From Symbiodinium sp. CCMP2592 (lineage: Eukaryota > Sar > Dinophyceae > Suessiales > Symbiodiniaceae), in assembly GCA_905221615.1 (NCBI GenBank), contig CAJNDT010005001.1:845001-909000 (forward strand): a stretch of DNA of 64,000 nucleotides. Reading direction: 5' to 3'. Made by a program: the position numbers and the translations under genes. Positions 1 through 11,590 of this stretch are shown one piece after another (positions within the stretch are counted from its first letter, which is position 1; every line of letters starts with the position of its first letter). The notes beneath the pieces are model-generated. The model did no database searches. It was not told the origin of the DNA and was given only the letters and a program-made list of their open reading frames with translations.

Positions 1-145
1 TGAGAGAGCCACATCCTGTTCCTGCCATAAGATTTTCATAAATCCTACCGTTGCACTTGGATGCTGCAGCAAGGTCCAGCGAGGCCGAACCAAAAACAAG
101 ACTACGGCTAAGCACACTGACCAATAAAACCAGCAGTAATACAGA

Positions 146-250
146 GGGCTTAGTAAGTAGAATAGGGTTTTGGGGCCCGTTATACTATAATTAAATATAA
201 CAAGGAGCCCCTAGAACAGTATAGTATAAATTATTTTGGCCCTTATAGTA
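146..250. mobile_element. Diverged MITE, family G
   Basis: Core AATAGGGTTTTGGGGCCCGT and TATACTATAATTA with mirrored AAGGAGCCCC half; outer arms decayed. Confidence 0.55.
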
Positions 251-744
251 CGTGCTGGGCCCAAAGCCTGCTGGACCGTAATGTTAAACCCCGCACCCCG
301 AAACGGATGCGCCAAGCGCCGGCTCCCCAGAACTCCTTTCCACGCGAACACTCCTTGTCTGCAGAGAGTTCCCATCAATTTCGAACCTGCCTCTCCACAG
401 TTCACAAAGCTCCCCAGGGCACTGCGAGAAGGGCGAGTTGCACTTGCCTTTACTTACTGATTACACAGACAAGGAGCGAGGCTCTCTGTAGTGCAGAAAG
501 GACGTCGTGAAAAAAGGCCGGATAGGCCAGAGAAAGATGCAAAGACAACTCATAAAGATTTTCCCGAAATGCGGGGTCCCTTCCCTTTCCTACTACCTTT
601 TTGTCTTTAAGTTGAGCCTTTAAGGACCCTGGTTTTTGTTGCCAATACTCGGGCGAGGGGCCCCGTCTTCTGACTTCCAACCCGGTTCGGGATCCGGGCT
701 CGTCTTCTCTTCTTGCAAAGCTGCACCCCAATGGGTGCAATAAA

Positions 745-846
745 GGGAGTTTCCGAAAAAAGGGGTACCTTATTTGGGGGTCCTTATAATAAGGATCCTA
801 CTATGTACGGGACTATAGTAGGGCCCCCTGTTTTCGGAAACTCCCA
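745..846. mobile_element. Palindromic MITE, family F
   Basis: Arms GGGAGTTTCCGAAAA..AGGGGTACC and complement TTTTCGGAAACTCCC. Confidence 0.75.
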
Positions 847-942
847 TATGCCACTTTGCAAGTCTGACAAGGGCGGTTCCACTGCGATTCCTGAGAATCT
901 CAGCAGTCAGCAGAAGTCGAAAGATAAAAACTCGCTGGTCCT

Positions 943-1152
943 TCAACTCCCCTCCCTCGTTGTCATCGTCTCATCGGCAGCAAGCAGTCCTGGCAGCCCT
1001 CGAGGCAATAGACTGCCAACCAGACCCTCCTGCTCTTGCCGGCGCCTTTCAACTGCCTTTACGAACGCCTCGGGGTTCCGACTTACGGTATGCAAGTAAA
1101 GGTTGAGCCGCGCCATTCGGAGCTGATGGAAAGCATCGTCACATGGTGCTGG
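943..1152 (-). CDS. Candidate terminal exon, unknown protein
   Basis: An open frame after a plausible acceptor (CTTCCAG) encodes a helical stretch, CDDAFHQLRMARLNLYLHTV then NPEAFVKAVERRRQEQEG, ending in TGA. About 60 percent of third positions are G or C. An upstream in-frame Met exists at 1239 but the composition is best from about 1152 downward. The family is not recognised. Confidence 0.3.
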   Translation of the reverse strand, partial: PAPCDDAFHQLRMARLNLYLHTVSRNPEAFVKAVERRRQEQEGLVGSLLPRGLPGLLAADETMTTREGS

Positions 1153-1380
1153 AAGCACTCCTTGTGGGAGGACTTTTGTAGAGGCAGAGGACATGCAACT
1201 GCCGCCGCAGCCCATGCTGTTGCAGTCTCGCCAAGCCACAGGCCACAGGCGTCTAGACTGTCGAGCCCTCGGCTACGGCGTCGTCTTTAGAATTTAGGGG
1301 CCCGGACGGATTACCATCTCTCGTGGTGGCACCTAAGAATCTTACGGCAACCTGCCGCATGCCTGAATCTCCTCCAAATA

Positions 1381-1691
1381 ATGTATGTATGTATGTATGG
1401 GGACATGTAGGCATGTATGTATGTATGTATGTGTGTATGTATGTATGTATGTATGTATGTATGCATGTATATATGTATACATGTATTTGTATATATGTAT
1501 ATATCTGTAAATGCGTAGACCCATCAATAACAAACACATGTAGTTTAACCACAATGAACAACAAACAAACGCATGTATGTATATAGACACACATGCACAT
1601 ACAGATGCATATGCACGTGCACATACAGGTATAGATACATACATATACGTACACACGATGTACATATGTGCATGTATACTATATGTACAAA

Positions 1692-1743
<52 letters not shown>

Positions 1744-1750
1744 GGTGTGT
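1381..1750. repeat. ATGT and AT microsatellites
   Basis: Long (ATGT)n run to about 1470, mixed CATA/CATG, then (AT)n at 1692-1742. Open frames here are repeat artefacts. Confidence 0.9.
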
Positions 1751-2017
1751 GTGTATTTATTTATGCACAGGTAGTTAGATATGCATATGCATATCTATAT
1801 GTAGACGTAAGCATATGTGTGTGTAAAGATCCTTTTAACATATCGTTTAGAAATAAGCACGACATGAGGATATCTAACGTGTCTACAACACTATGCTAGC
1901 TCCATTCCGAAACCTTGAAGTATTTGTGTCGAAATAATATGCCGTTCCCTAAACTCCGCTCCCATAGACTCCAGCTGCAGACCACAAACAGGAACACTAC
2001 AAAAAGAAAGCCTCACA

Positions 2018-2042
2018 CCAGCACCACCACCACCACCACCAC
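2018..2042. repeat. CAC trinucleotide run
   Basis: (CAC)n. Confidence 0.85.
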
Positions 2043-2129
2043 CAAACCACAACACCAGTACTCAGCGGCAGCAGCAGTAGCTAAGTACGTAAGCAGCAAG
2101 GCACCCATAGTATGACTCTCAACCCTAAA

Positions 2130-2335
2130 CCCCTTACTTATAGAGGCCCTACGGGATCAGATAACAGGATATCTTACAGGAATCCCGGCCTTGCGAGTAA
2201 CATCTCCCTTGGCTTTGCGTGCGCTCGCCTGGCAGCCGCTGCAGGCGGACGACACCGCTTTTCACGACGTGGAATGTAAGTTTTGGGTTTTTTCCCCACC
2301 CGCCCAACTGACAATGTCGCACCGCAGGGAGTTTT
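2130..2335 (-). CDS. Candidate exon, weak
   Basis: A frame of more than 60 codons without a stop includes FHVVKSGVVRLQRLPGE, faintly like a cyclic-nucleotide-binding beta strand, and ends in TAG. No convincing acceptor is visible, so this may be chance. Confidence 0.15.
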
Positions 2336-2630
2336 TGGGTTTAGGGCTCAGGGTTTGCTAGGGTTTTTCGGGTTACGGGTTCAGAGCAAAGCACTGTTTA
2401 GGGGCTCCGGGCCTACTAAAGGGAACGACGGACTCTGTAAATACGGTCATCATTGTGGTTATAAAATCGGCGGGGTCATCCGGGTAAGTTCCTTGGGTCT
2501 TTATGTAGGCTTAGTGTTTAAGGGTTTATGGGTTTTCAACTTTGAGGGGGGGGCTTTTAAGGTTTGGGCTATAGGTTTTGGGGATCTGGAACATGTCTTT
2601 AGGGTTCCCATATAGCCTGAGTCGAGTATA

Positions 2631-2719
2631 ATATAGGGGCCTCAGAATACGGCTTGGGGGGTACACTATAGTATAATCATGATAAGGAGCACCCAAACAG
2701 CATTGGTATCCCCTATATT
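2631..2719. mobile_element. Diverged MITE, family G
   Basis: Arms ATATAGGGGCCT and CCCCTATAT around CACTATAGTATAATCATGAT. Confidence 0.65.
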
Positions 2720-2879
2720 CCCCCCCCTCCGAAAAAAACACAAAAAAAAAACTGTGTTACTCAACGAGGCCCATAGAGTTTCATGGCATTTTTGACGAGG
2801 AGCATTGGTGCAACGTTTCATGGTCAGGGGTGCCAACCATGCATCAGGCGAGGATCCGGGCAGCTAACTGGCACACATA

Positions 2880-2928
2880 TGTGTATATATATATATATAT
2901 GTATATATTTATCTGTGTGTGTGTGTGC
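2880..2928. repeat. AT/GT microsatellite
   Basis: (AT)n then (GT)n. Confidence 0.85.
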
Positions 2929-3234
2929 AACCGCCTTTCTGTGTCCTGCAGGATGTAATTAAGGAAGCCAAAACCACTCTATAAGCAGGCACTTTCTTTG
3001 TTAATTGTCTGATCGGGCTACTTGGCTGGTGAGTAAGCACGCAACGCCCCTCCGTCTGTCGTTCGCTCTTCCTGCCGTGCGCATGCATACATGCATACAC
3101 ACAGGTTTATATTTATGCACACAAGCACCTATATAACTATACATCGAACGTGCATGTATCTATAGCAATACCGACATAACTACACACTAACAAACAAACA
3201 CAAGGATTTAGCCATTTTTGATACGTACATGTAA

Positions 3235-3411
3235 TTATATGTATACGCGGAGCCACACTGTGGAAATGTCTGGTGAAACTACAGTGACTGCATCCTCTGA
3301 TGGGCCCCAACGGACATCATGGTTGCGTGTCAGCTTGGGGCAAGTGGGGTACAGAACATGTGGTCCAAGACCTTCTTGAAAACCCTTTTGACCGACGTCT
3401 TCCTGAAGTGC
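3235..3411 (-). CDS. Terminal exon of unknown gene
   Basis: The 58-residue frame starts phase 0 after an AG at 3412-3413 and ends in TAA. It reads ALQEDVGQKGFQEGLGPHVL, then YPTCPKLTRNHDVRWG and SEDAVTVVSPDISTVWL. Phase and spacing match the exon at 3932-4042. A GTATAC just before the stop could be another donor, so the true end is uncertain. No domain is recognised. Confidence 0.4.
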   Translation of the reverse strand, partial: ALQEDVGQKGFQEGLGPHVLYPTCPKLTRNHDVRWGPSEDAVTVVSPDISTVWLRVYI

Positions 3412-3931
3412 CTCCCTACAAGCTTAAACCCAAAACTCTCCCTAAACCAGGCAATTTGACTGACGGGAACTTTCCCAATCATGTATATAAAACCCCGACC
3501 TTGGCATGCTTGGTATACAAGCCTGAACCCTGACCCAGCGAACCTGCACTTGACTTTTCCAAGTTGTCAAAAGCCCGACGGAAGTGCATTTGCTATGCAT
3601 GCCCAAAGAGCCCGACCTTGCTGTTCTGTTAGAGAAACCCCGGAAACAACAACAAACCTCATGGGTACCCTTAGAAAAACCGCCGACCTTGGCTTTCCAA
3701 ACCCCGAACATTTACCCCCAAGCCCTTTTGCAGCAGACTTGGCACTTCGCCTGGATTGCCTAAACTAGGATTCTTATTTCCAAGTCCCAAATCTCTTGAA
3801 CCCGACTTTGGTGTTCTTGAAAACCCATGTCGATCTGGCCCGCAAAATGTCCACGCAAACCCAAGCTTGACGTTCTTCTAGACCCCCAAACCTAAACCGG
3901 GCTTAAGGGTTAGGGCCCGACATATCCCGAC

Positions 3932-4042
3932 CTTGGCGTTCTTCATCATCGCGAGCAGGTTCTGCCCGGCTTGGGTGCCCTTTGGGTGAAGGTCAATCCC
4001 TTGCTCGAGGACCTGACGCCAAAAGCGGAGGATTTCACTGTC
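3932..4042 (-). CDS. Internal exon of unknown gene
   Basis: This is a 37-codon open frame, phase 0 at both ends, bounded by GAG before the exon and a GT donor (AAG then GTCGGG) after it. The product includes ILRFWRQVLEQGIDLHP and QNLLAMMKNAK, helical with good codon composition. It joins in frame to the exon at 3235-3411 across a 520-bp intron, a typical size for these algae. The family is not recognised; a TPR-like helical protein is possible. Confidence 0.45.
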
Positions 4043-4847
4043 CTCAACATGATTTGTATTTCGGGTTCTATATTAAACAATAAGAGACACTAGTGTTATC
4101 CCAAATCGGCGCAGAATGTAGGAGGAGTTCACAGCCACTTGACTACAACGCCCAACCCCATCCGGCACCGGGTACAACACAGGGGCTGCAGACGATACCG
4201 GACTCGCTTTGCAACAGCCGTCAGTTGCGGGTTCAACTTGCTTAAGGCTGGTTCTTCTAGCTTTAGGGTATACGACTTTCGGGAAGGATTTGCTGGGTTC
4301 TGCTAAGAAGGAAAGCACGCAGGATACCGTTTTCGGAGGCCCTGCTCTTGAAACGAAACTTGCAGAAACCAAACCAACATATGTAAAGAGATCCGTAAAG
4401 ATGTTCTACTTCAGGATTTTAGGGTTTTGGGGATATGTTGAGTTTCGGGATTTAAGGGATCCGGAGGTTGGGGTTGGGGCATCTGGGCGTTCGGAGACTG
4501 GACTTTAGAGTTTAGACTATTAGAGTGTTCTGCAGGTTCTGCCAGGTTTCTTGGAAGGGCTCTCTGCGGGACTGGGAATGTAGAGTTGTAGGTTTGAGGT
4601 GTTGGGGGTTTGAGGGTTGGCGGGTTGGTGGAGGGTTTCGATCGACGATTTCGGTGCCCTGGCGGGGTCATGTCGGTATCACAAGATTTAAAAACATGAG
4701 TTGTTCGTCGATGCACAACACATTCTACCTTCAACTCCTGCTGAAGGTACGAAAAAGACATTAGGTCTACGGCGGTACCTATGCAAAGAGAATAACCTCA
4801 GAATCCCAAGCCCAACAAAAGAACCAGCTTCACTGCACCTCAGCCTC

Positions 4848-4903
4848 GCGGCCTCTCGAACCGATTTCATGGGCCAAAACTGCCAAAATCAACGCCCCCT
4901 GGA
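4848..4903 (-). CDS. Candidate TPR-like exon
   Basis: Bounded by GTCCAG on the 5' side and a GTGCAG donor, the frame reads GALILAVLAHEIGSRGREAE, which resembles a TPR helix pair. A J-family palindrome begins within about 10 bp upstream of the acceptor. Too short to identify. Confidence 0.3.
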
Positions 4904-4911
4904 CTCCAACT

Positions 4912-5044
4912 TATAGGCTGAGTACCTGGTCCAAACAAGATTAACGGGTTTAGGGTTTAGGGGTTTAGGGTTTAGGGCAACCTTTTCAATTATGGTATTT
5001 GAAGCACAAAAGGTTAAAGGTTACCTACTCAGACCGCCACTAAG
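4912..5044. mobile_element. MITE, family J
   Basis: Left CTGAGTACC, right GGTTACCTACTCAG; a TTTAGGG patch sits in the left half. Confidence 0.7.
4945..4980. repeat. TTTAGGG telomere-like patch
   Basis: Four tandem heptamers inside a J element. Confidence 0.85.
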
Positions 5045-5150
5045 CTAGACACCCAGCGCTACACAACACCACTCCTGCCATGGGCAGGCGCAGCCTCTTT
5101 CGCTTTTTCTGGCTCGCCGGAGTCCTGCAAGAGTGTACCCATAACACGGG

Positions 5151-5273
5151 CTACTTAAAGGATCATGGGACTTAGTAAGTGGGGTTACAAATAAGGTAAC
5201 TATACTTATAACTACTTATAATCCGTTAAGGTACTTATTACCTTGCTTACTAAGTCCCATGATCCTCCAAGTA
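5151..5273. mobile_element. Palindromic MITE, family A
   Basis: Terminal inverted repeat containing GATCATGGGACTTAGTAAG at both ends around an AT-rich centre; flanked by TA on both sides, consistent with a 2-bp target duplication. Confidence 0.8.
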
Positions 5274-5317
5274 TTGGAACTCAACAATCAAGTCAAGGAC
5301 CCAGTCAGAGCTTGAAA

Positions 5318-5408
5318 CTTACCTTTGGTTAGAAGGGAATGGAAGAAGGGTAGCAATGGTAGTTATGATTGTACCCCATTCCTCCGTTCCCTACTAACCA
5401 AAGGTAAG
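5318..5408. mobile_element. Palindromic MITE, family O
   Basis: Arms CTTACCTTTGGTTAGAAGGG and complement; exact 4-bp flank GAAA on both sides. Confidence 0.85.
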
Positions 5409-5820
5409 GAAAAGGGAAGTCTGGGGTGTGATAAGAGCCTGCTGGTGGCTTGGCTGGGCTGAGTACGGATTTGGGGCGACATAGTGCGCTAATCAGGGCT
5501 TTTAAACCCTGAGACTTAAACCATCTCTCAAAGTTGGGGTATACACTTTACCTCTTGGAGTACAAAACTAGCAAGCCCAAGTTTGTCAAAACCCACGAAT
5601 CAAGAAGCCTTGCGTTCTTGTTTCGGGCGAGTAACTTTCTAGGAAGTGTATCCACATAAGAAGGAAAATAGATGTTCAGATGCGCAACCCAACGCCAGAC
5701 ACGAACTGCAAACTTCAACTTGAAGTGATCGCTTTCGGGGCGAGGATCGGTGCAAGCCTTGAGGCTGGAGCTCGAGACTTTAGGCTCCTTCTTCTTGCAG
5801 TATTAGGGTTACTGTAGCAT

Positions 5821-5926
5821 ATGGGAGTTTCCGAAAATAGGGGTACCTGATTTTGGGGTCCTTATAATAGGGATCCTACTATTTAGGGTACTATATTAGG
5901 GACCCCTATTTTCGGAAACTCCCATA
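5821..5926. mobile_element. Palindromic MITE, family F
   Basis: Near-perfect arms TGGGAGTTTCCGAAAATAGG; TA on both flanks. Confidence 0.85.
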
Positions 5927-6395
5927 TCGAGCTATCTGCTTGTTGTCGGTATATCGTGTTGTTCTCTTTCTGCATATGTCTGCTGTTGCTGCTACTGCAC
6001 AACAATAGCCAGCGGCGATTACTGTTACTGTTTATTGTTGCTATTGTCATTAAGACTGCTATTTAGGGCTTATGCTTAACAATGATAAGGGCACAGCATG
6101 GGGATCGCCATCCCACACAGGAAACTTAAAACAAAAGCCACTACACCCGAAAAGAAACAACGTCGTCAACATCCCTAATATAGACGTGAAGCTCCTCAAA
6201 TATGAACAACACCTGAAACCTCAAACCACTTACTGCCGGCGCTCCAACAAAGCTTGGCCAAGTTGTTGGAGCACCTTTCGAGCAAGATTCTGACATTTGG
6301 CTACAGCCATGAGTAGTTCATGTTGGCTTTGATGACTGTTGTTGATGTGTTTCTCTCGCAAATATCACCTTGGCTGTGACATACATTCTAGGTTG

Positions 6396-6490
6396 GCCCT
6401 TTAAAGCCTCTGAAAAATATTCGTAAGTAGGGTCCGATTAAGCCCAATCAGGGAAAACATAAAATGTCCCAAGGCCTACCTAGCATTTTA
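6396..6490. repeat. Dispersed repeat, family U
   Basis: Shares AAGCCCAAT.AGGGAAAA.ATAAAATG with copies at 25.65 and 35.0 kb. Confidence 0.6.
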
Positions 6491-6571
6491 GGGCTGAAGG
6501 GTCTGCATAGCGGCTCTTGATGTGCAGGGCTCCCTGTGCCCACATGACTTGCCAATACTTTGACACCTCTG

Positions 6572-6666
6572 TACCCAGAGGCCCCACAGTAGTTCCCTTT
6601 TGGGAGTACCCTATAGGATTTTATATATGAGCCCTAAAAAGGAACTACTTTGAAACCTCTGTAGGG
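6572..6666. mobile_element. Palindromic MITE, family K
   Basis: Arms TACCCAGAGGCCCCACAGTA and diverged complement around GAGTACCCTATAGGATTTTA. Confidence 0.7.
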
Positions 6667-6725
6667 CAACAAGAACCATCATCTCCAGCAGCCTCTAGGG
6701 CTTGTGGAACTATTGAACCTCCTCA

Positions 6726-6858
6726 GGTGTTTATATACATACACATATATATATATATATATTACATATATATATAGATATATATATATATATAGATAGA
6801 TATACGTACCTACGCTTCTTGCAAATAGTATTGTAATTGTATGCATATATATATATAG

Positions 6859-6933
<75 letters not shown>

Positions 6934-7072
6934 TAATAATAATAGTAATATATATATATATATACACACATATATATATATATATATACATGTGTATATA
7001 TAAATAGTATGAATGTATATGCCACAGAACATGTATATATATATATATACATATGTATACATATGTATGTGT
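6726..7072. repeat. AT and AAT microsatellite block
   Basis: (AT)n blocks around an (AAT)n tract at about 6860-6950. Confidence 0.95.
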
Positions 7073-7364
7073 GTTGCTAAGCAAAAGTGGAAGTGCTGAA
7101 GAGTTCGGGAGCAGAACTGTCTGGCTACCGAGGTTCGGACAGAGTTTTGGAGCTTGTGGAACTTATGCTCCCGGGCTTCAGAGTTAAGGGTTGGTGACCG
7201 TAAACTAGCTCATGGTTGGGATAGGGCTTAAAAAGATACATGTTTATTCCTGATTGGGTTTAAGTACCGAGAAAATGCAAAATGTTACCCAACTATGACA
7301 AAGTAAACCAGAAAAAACTCTGAATCAACCCTAAACCCTAAGTAGAACCTTGGGTCAAGTGTCC

Positions 7365-7501
7365 TCAGGGTTCTTCAGGTCTGGGCTTAGCTGGTAGCTG
7401 TTGGGCTCGCGCAACTTCGCAAAATGTTGCCAGCACTGCTATGCACTCAACCAGAAGCTGTCTGGAATTTTGCAGCTTCCGGAGCCCCTGTGACACGGAT
7501 T
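7365..7501 (-). CDS. Candidate terminal exon, helical protein
   Basis: After the acceptor AAAAAGCAG the frame encodes SVSQGLRKLQNSRQLLVECI and VLATFCEVARAQQLPAKP and ends in TGA. Composition and helical periodicity are coding-like. The longer Met-initiated frame up to 7634 has an AT-rich front half that looks intronic. Confidence 0.35.
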
Positions 7502-8397
7502 CTGCTTTTTGATATGTAAAGAGAATCGGAATGACAATGAGAATCACAATATAGAGTTGTACCAGTATTGGCATTTTAAGGTTGAGCTGAAAGTTTCTGG
7601 TAGGTTCAACAAACAGGACCCCAAATGTCGGCAATGTCTTTCTTGTTATTGAACTACAGGCGCTGTAGTTTGAAGCGGCTACTCGGAGCCTTCGCCCCGT
7701 CGGAGGTGTTCAGTGTTCCGGTCAACTCGAGGGCACGACGTGCCTTTCCAGGTGAACGGGCTATACTAGCCTTTAAAGGGGTCTCTAGGGATTCTTTAGG
7801 GTTGCTTCAAAGGGTGGTTTATAAGGGGTTCTATGCTACGAGAATGTTGTAGAGCTGTTGAGATTAGGGTTTCCCAAGAAGGGCTCTGAATCCCAACAGG
7901 AAGATTGGCTTTGTTCGACGAAGGGCTTTCAATGAACTACCAAACTTAGCACTTTGTGAAGTCCAGGTCTCAAGGTAGGGTTTAATTATAGGATCCTTCA
8001 GGGAAGGTGGTTCAAGGGGGGAGGGTATAAGGAATCCTTAGGGGACTGTAAGGGAACCTTAAGGAGTACTAGGGAGAATTAGGGATCACTAGGCTATATA
8101 CCCCCCTTGGACCCCCCTCCCTTAAGGATACTACAATTTAAGGTTAAGGGCCAAGCATGGCACACCCGGAAGCAAGCTCGCCTTGCAGCTTCTCGACTGT
8201 ACATCCCTCAAAAGCCAAACCATTTAAGAACACCCTACACCGCTCATCCAAAAGTCTCGAAGGTTCTAGCCAAACCACGTCAAAAGCCAGCGCACCCGCC
8301 CCAAGGACGCACTTTTAAGGACGACATATAACTAACTAAACTAGGTATCCCTATCAGTTCGGCATGCGGCTTAGGGCTCAGGGACGGCCCACTGCTT

Positions 8398-8775
8398 TTG
8401 TTACGGGACTTTAAAGGAGAACAATGCAGTTCGGCTGCAAAGCTTCGGGAAGCTGAAGGATGGGAAGCAAGAGAGAACCCCCAAAACATGTTAAGGAAAC
8501 GTGTGAGCAGAATTTCTTCGGCGTCAGATAGGGCTTGGAACCAATTTCCTGGCACTGGGTGTTTGGGGATGCGAGATCTTAGGTTCATGCGCTGCAACAA
8601 TGCTGAAACCTACTTTCTGTGCTTCAGCCTATCGAAGACTACATATCTTACTTTCAGTCAGCCCTCACCTCTAGTTTCAATCAGCCCGACTGCCAGCCAC
8701 TTGAAACCAAACATGGCGCCTACAACAGAATATCAAAAAAGACGATGTGAAACCTTGGAAACCTCGTCATTGTGA
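8398..8775 (+). CDS. Hypothetical plus-strand frame
   Basis: A 125-residue ATG frame outside any recognised repeat. The first half (SSAAKLREAEGWEARENPQN) is helical and coding-like; the second half is not. It is one of few long frames on the plus strand and may be chance. Confidence 0.2.
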   Translation: MLRDFKGEQCSSAAKLREAEGWEARENPQNMLRKRVSRISSASDRAWNQFPGTGCLGMRDLRFMRCNNAETYFLCFSLSKTTYLTFSQPSPLVSISPTASHLKPNMAPTTEYQKRRCETLETSSL

Positions 8776-8837
8776 AGAGCCCTTTAAGGACCTCAGCACA
8801 CAAAGAGACAAATGCAAAACGTCCAGCCCAAGCGGAC

Positions 8838-8874
8838 CTGGTTGAAGTTGTCAATGGCCTTGTCCACCTGCTTC
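8838..8874 (-). CDS. Candidate short TPR-like exon
   Basis: A 37-nt segment between CTGTGAG and a GTCCGC donor encodes KQVDKAIDNFNQ, similar to the ALxxYxxA helix of TPR proteins. An F-family palindrome begins 13 bp upstream of the exon, at 8887. Confidence 0.3.
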
Positions 8875-8886
8875 CTCACAGACACG

Positions 8887-9001
8887 TGGGAGTTCCCGAC
8901 AATTACACAGGGGTACCTTATTATGGGGTCCTTAGAATAAGGATCCTGTTATTTAGGGTGCTATACTATATTAGGGTCCGCTATTTTCGAAAATTCCCAT
9001 G
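8887..9001. mobile_element. Palindromic MITE, family F
   Basis: Arms somewhat diverged (TGGGAGTTCCCGA, TCGAAAATTCCCA); starts 13 bp upstream of a candidate minus-strand exon. Confidence 0.75.
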
Positions 9002-9491
9002 TGGCTTGCGGCAGGATTTTTCGCTTCAGCAACATGTACTGCAATCGGAGATGCCATGATGTCGGGGTCACTTGGCCAACGGGGGCTTGCGCACGTTCCA
9101 AGTTCCAACACGCATCCGACAACCTAAACTAGGCTGAGCAAGACAAGCCCTGAGCCTGCGATCCACGGTTCAAGGAGGCAAGTAGCAATAACGCTGAAAC
9201 ACCCAAGAACTTACGAACTCGAGCAAAATCAATCACACACGTGCACCGCTAGTTGCAATCAGACCGGCCCTTTCTCGAAGATGTATCACACCACCACAGC
9301 TGGTCGTTTGTCTGAGTGGCGTTGGAGATGCTCTTGCCGACAGCTCCCCTAAACCCTGAACTTTAAACCTTTAAAATGGAGCAGACCGCAGGCACTGTGG
9401 TGGCTGCCAGCGGCGAGCGATACCGCCGGCGCCAGCCGTGGACGAGCCGAGCAGCCACTTTCTGCCTAACACTGCCAGGTGCATCCGGTGA

Positions 9492-9833
9492 GGATGGCCT
9501 GCACATGCCAACCTTGCCTTCGCCAGCAGGCAGACACATAACCCCAAACCAGCTTTCGGCTCAATGTCCTCCAGCAAAAATGGTCATCCGGCTTCGCCGC
9601 CAGCCAAATCCAGCCAAGAATCAAAAGGTCAGCCTCTCAAGCTCTACTACATGCCAGACCAGCCGACCAAAAAGCCCAGGTCCGACAGCTCAAACCAAAG
9701 TGCATATGCAGCAAGGAGCTGGATCCCGGAAAACACACAAAAGAATAGCAAAGCTAAGCCCGATGAGAATGAGATGTGGCTGGTCAGGGTGGGGGGATGG
9801 CTCAACGCCAGGCGTGCCCTCACGACCTTTTAG
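9492..9833 (+). CDS. Candidate 3' exon, unknown protein
   Basis: This plus-strand frame opens after a TGA at 9489 and closes at TAG. It reads GQPLKLYYMPDQPTKKPRSD then SWIPENTQKNSKAKPDENEM and WLVRVGGWLNARRALTTF, a polar, coding-like composition. The acceptor could be the AG of TTCGCCAGCAG. A competing 189-residue frame (9376-9945) overlaps it with poorer composition. No family is recognised. Confidence 0.3.
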   Translation, partial: GWPAHANLAFASRQTHNPKPAFGSMSSSKNGHPASPPAKSSQESKGQPLKLYYMPDQPTKKPRSDSSNQSAYAARSWIPENTQKNSKAKPDENEMWLVRVGGWLNARRALTTF

Positions 9834-9937
9834 GTCGAGGCGCTCCGGCTCTTGGGAAACCCTCTTCTTGCAAGGGGACCTGGGGACTGGCCAGGGCCAG
9901 ATCAAACCCTTGACTTGGGTACGGCCCTCACGCAGTA

Positions 9938-10028
9938 ATAGTTGAATACATATTCATAATATAGATATATTAGGACCCTACTAGTAGCCCTGTTATAGAC
10001 TCTTAAAGCTGTATGGGGGCAGTACCTA
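9938..10028. mobile_element. Element, family W
   Basis: Shares ATTCATAATATAGAT..AT, GGACCCTACTAG and GGGGGCAGTACC, inverted, with 47.5 kb. Confidence 0.55.
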
Positions 10029-10029
10029 C

Positions 10030-11590
10030 CCCTGAACCTTGAAGAGTGCAGGTTAAACAGTGTTAATTAAACAGTTATAAACCCTAAACCCATAAACCGC
10101 AGACCACCCCAAAAACAACCGTGTAGCGCGGGCTGTAGGATTTACACTGTTCGGGCCTGCTGGCTTAAGAGCTATTGCCAGTAATGCTAGTGTGAGGGAC
10201 GTTCCCGCTCAGGAACACACACGTGTCTCAGGTTTGCTTGGCTTCGCGGTTTGGGGTTTTGGAGGAGTAGGGGTTTAGAGTTGAGGACTAAAAAGTTGTA
10301 GTTGGGCTTTGGCTTGCCTGCAAGTCACCAGCAGACAGCCTGAGTCCCTCGTGTTCCTGCAGCTTGCCTCCAACAGTACGGGAGCTCACGGGGAGTTCTA
10401 TGGCTGCTTTTTCACTGAAAGGGCTCTATGCGGCTCGCAAACTTTTTGCATCCAGCCTGCAACGCCTCTGCTGGGAAGTAAATGAGCGACTAAAGCAAAC
10501 CTTCAAGTCTGCCGTGCCACTCATCAGGTATGACTTCAAACCCTAAACTCTGTGTTGCTGAATCCTCGAAACCTTCAAGCAACCCCAGCCCTAACCCTGG
10601 ACCCTGAAGCTTCACGCGCTTACCTTCATCACTCCGGTGCCGGGTGTACCTGAACTTTACAGCTCTCGTTCAAAAAATAATATACCCTAAGGCCCCTCAA
10701 GAACCTTACACCGTCAACTTTTCAATCCTAACGCCTGCAACCGCACACCCTGGACTTGCGAAGCCCTCAAGCCCTCAAACCCTGCCATGATGAGAAGCTC
10801 AACTCCCAAAGCTCCTTCATGCCCCGCCCTAAAGCCCTAAACCCCCGCACCACAACGCACCTTGGACCACCAATACCCGAAAATGCACTGTGCCGTAAAC
10901 CCTAATTCCATCACAGAAATCGCTTTTGCAAATCCCTAAACCCCCCTACCTCCCTTAACCACGAAATCCCTAAATCCTAAACGCCGCATTCCGCACCTCT
11001 TCAGGAGCGCTGATGCTAAGGAGGACCTGGGTAAACTCAGACTCAAAAAGACAAGCACAAGTGCCCTTCTTAAAAAGAAACAAGTGCCCTTTAAGGTTTA
11101 GGGCGGGTTTACAAGGGCTAAGGCTGTAGGGTTCGCTCCGTATGAAAGATCATGCGTCACAGCTCCCTTAACCACCATTGAATCACTACCAGGCACCGCA
11201 AAGCCCCGTGACAACCTATATAGCGCCGGGTAACACCCCAGCGCTGCAGACCCTGATGAAAAACCTATCTGAACCCTTTAACACCCTATTAGTACCCAGC
11301 TTCCTCTCTTAAACCCTTTAACACAACCGCCAAGTTCCTCAACAAGAAAACCTAACCCTGAACCCAATTGCCCTAAACCCTAAACGAGGGCCCAGGAGCA
11401 AAAGCCGCGCGGCCTCGGGCGTGTCGAGCGTATTCCTTTCCTCTTGGAAGATTTGAGAGGTTCAAGGTTCCGTTCAGAATTCGTGAAGGGACTCTTGAAG
11501 GGGTCGTGAAGGGAATCTGGGTTTCGGCGCTCACAAGGGGTTCAAGGTTTAGGGGTTTACACTCTCTCTAACTCAAACAATCCAGGCGGG
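10030..11590. other. No gene seen; CCCTAAA-rich DNA
   Basis: No palindromic element and no convincing exon. Degenerate CCCTAAA and CCTTAAACC words dominate, and a 60-residue plus frame at 10364 has no support. Confidence 0.5.

Noticed and set aside
6679..7084. Three overlapping minus frames of 80-127 residues
   Set aside because: Ile/Tyr/Leu runs from AT and AAT microsatellites.
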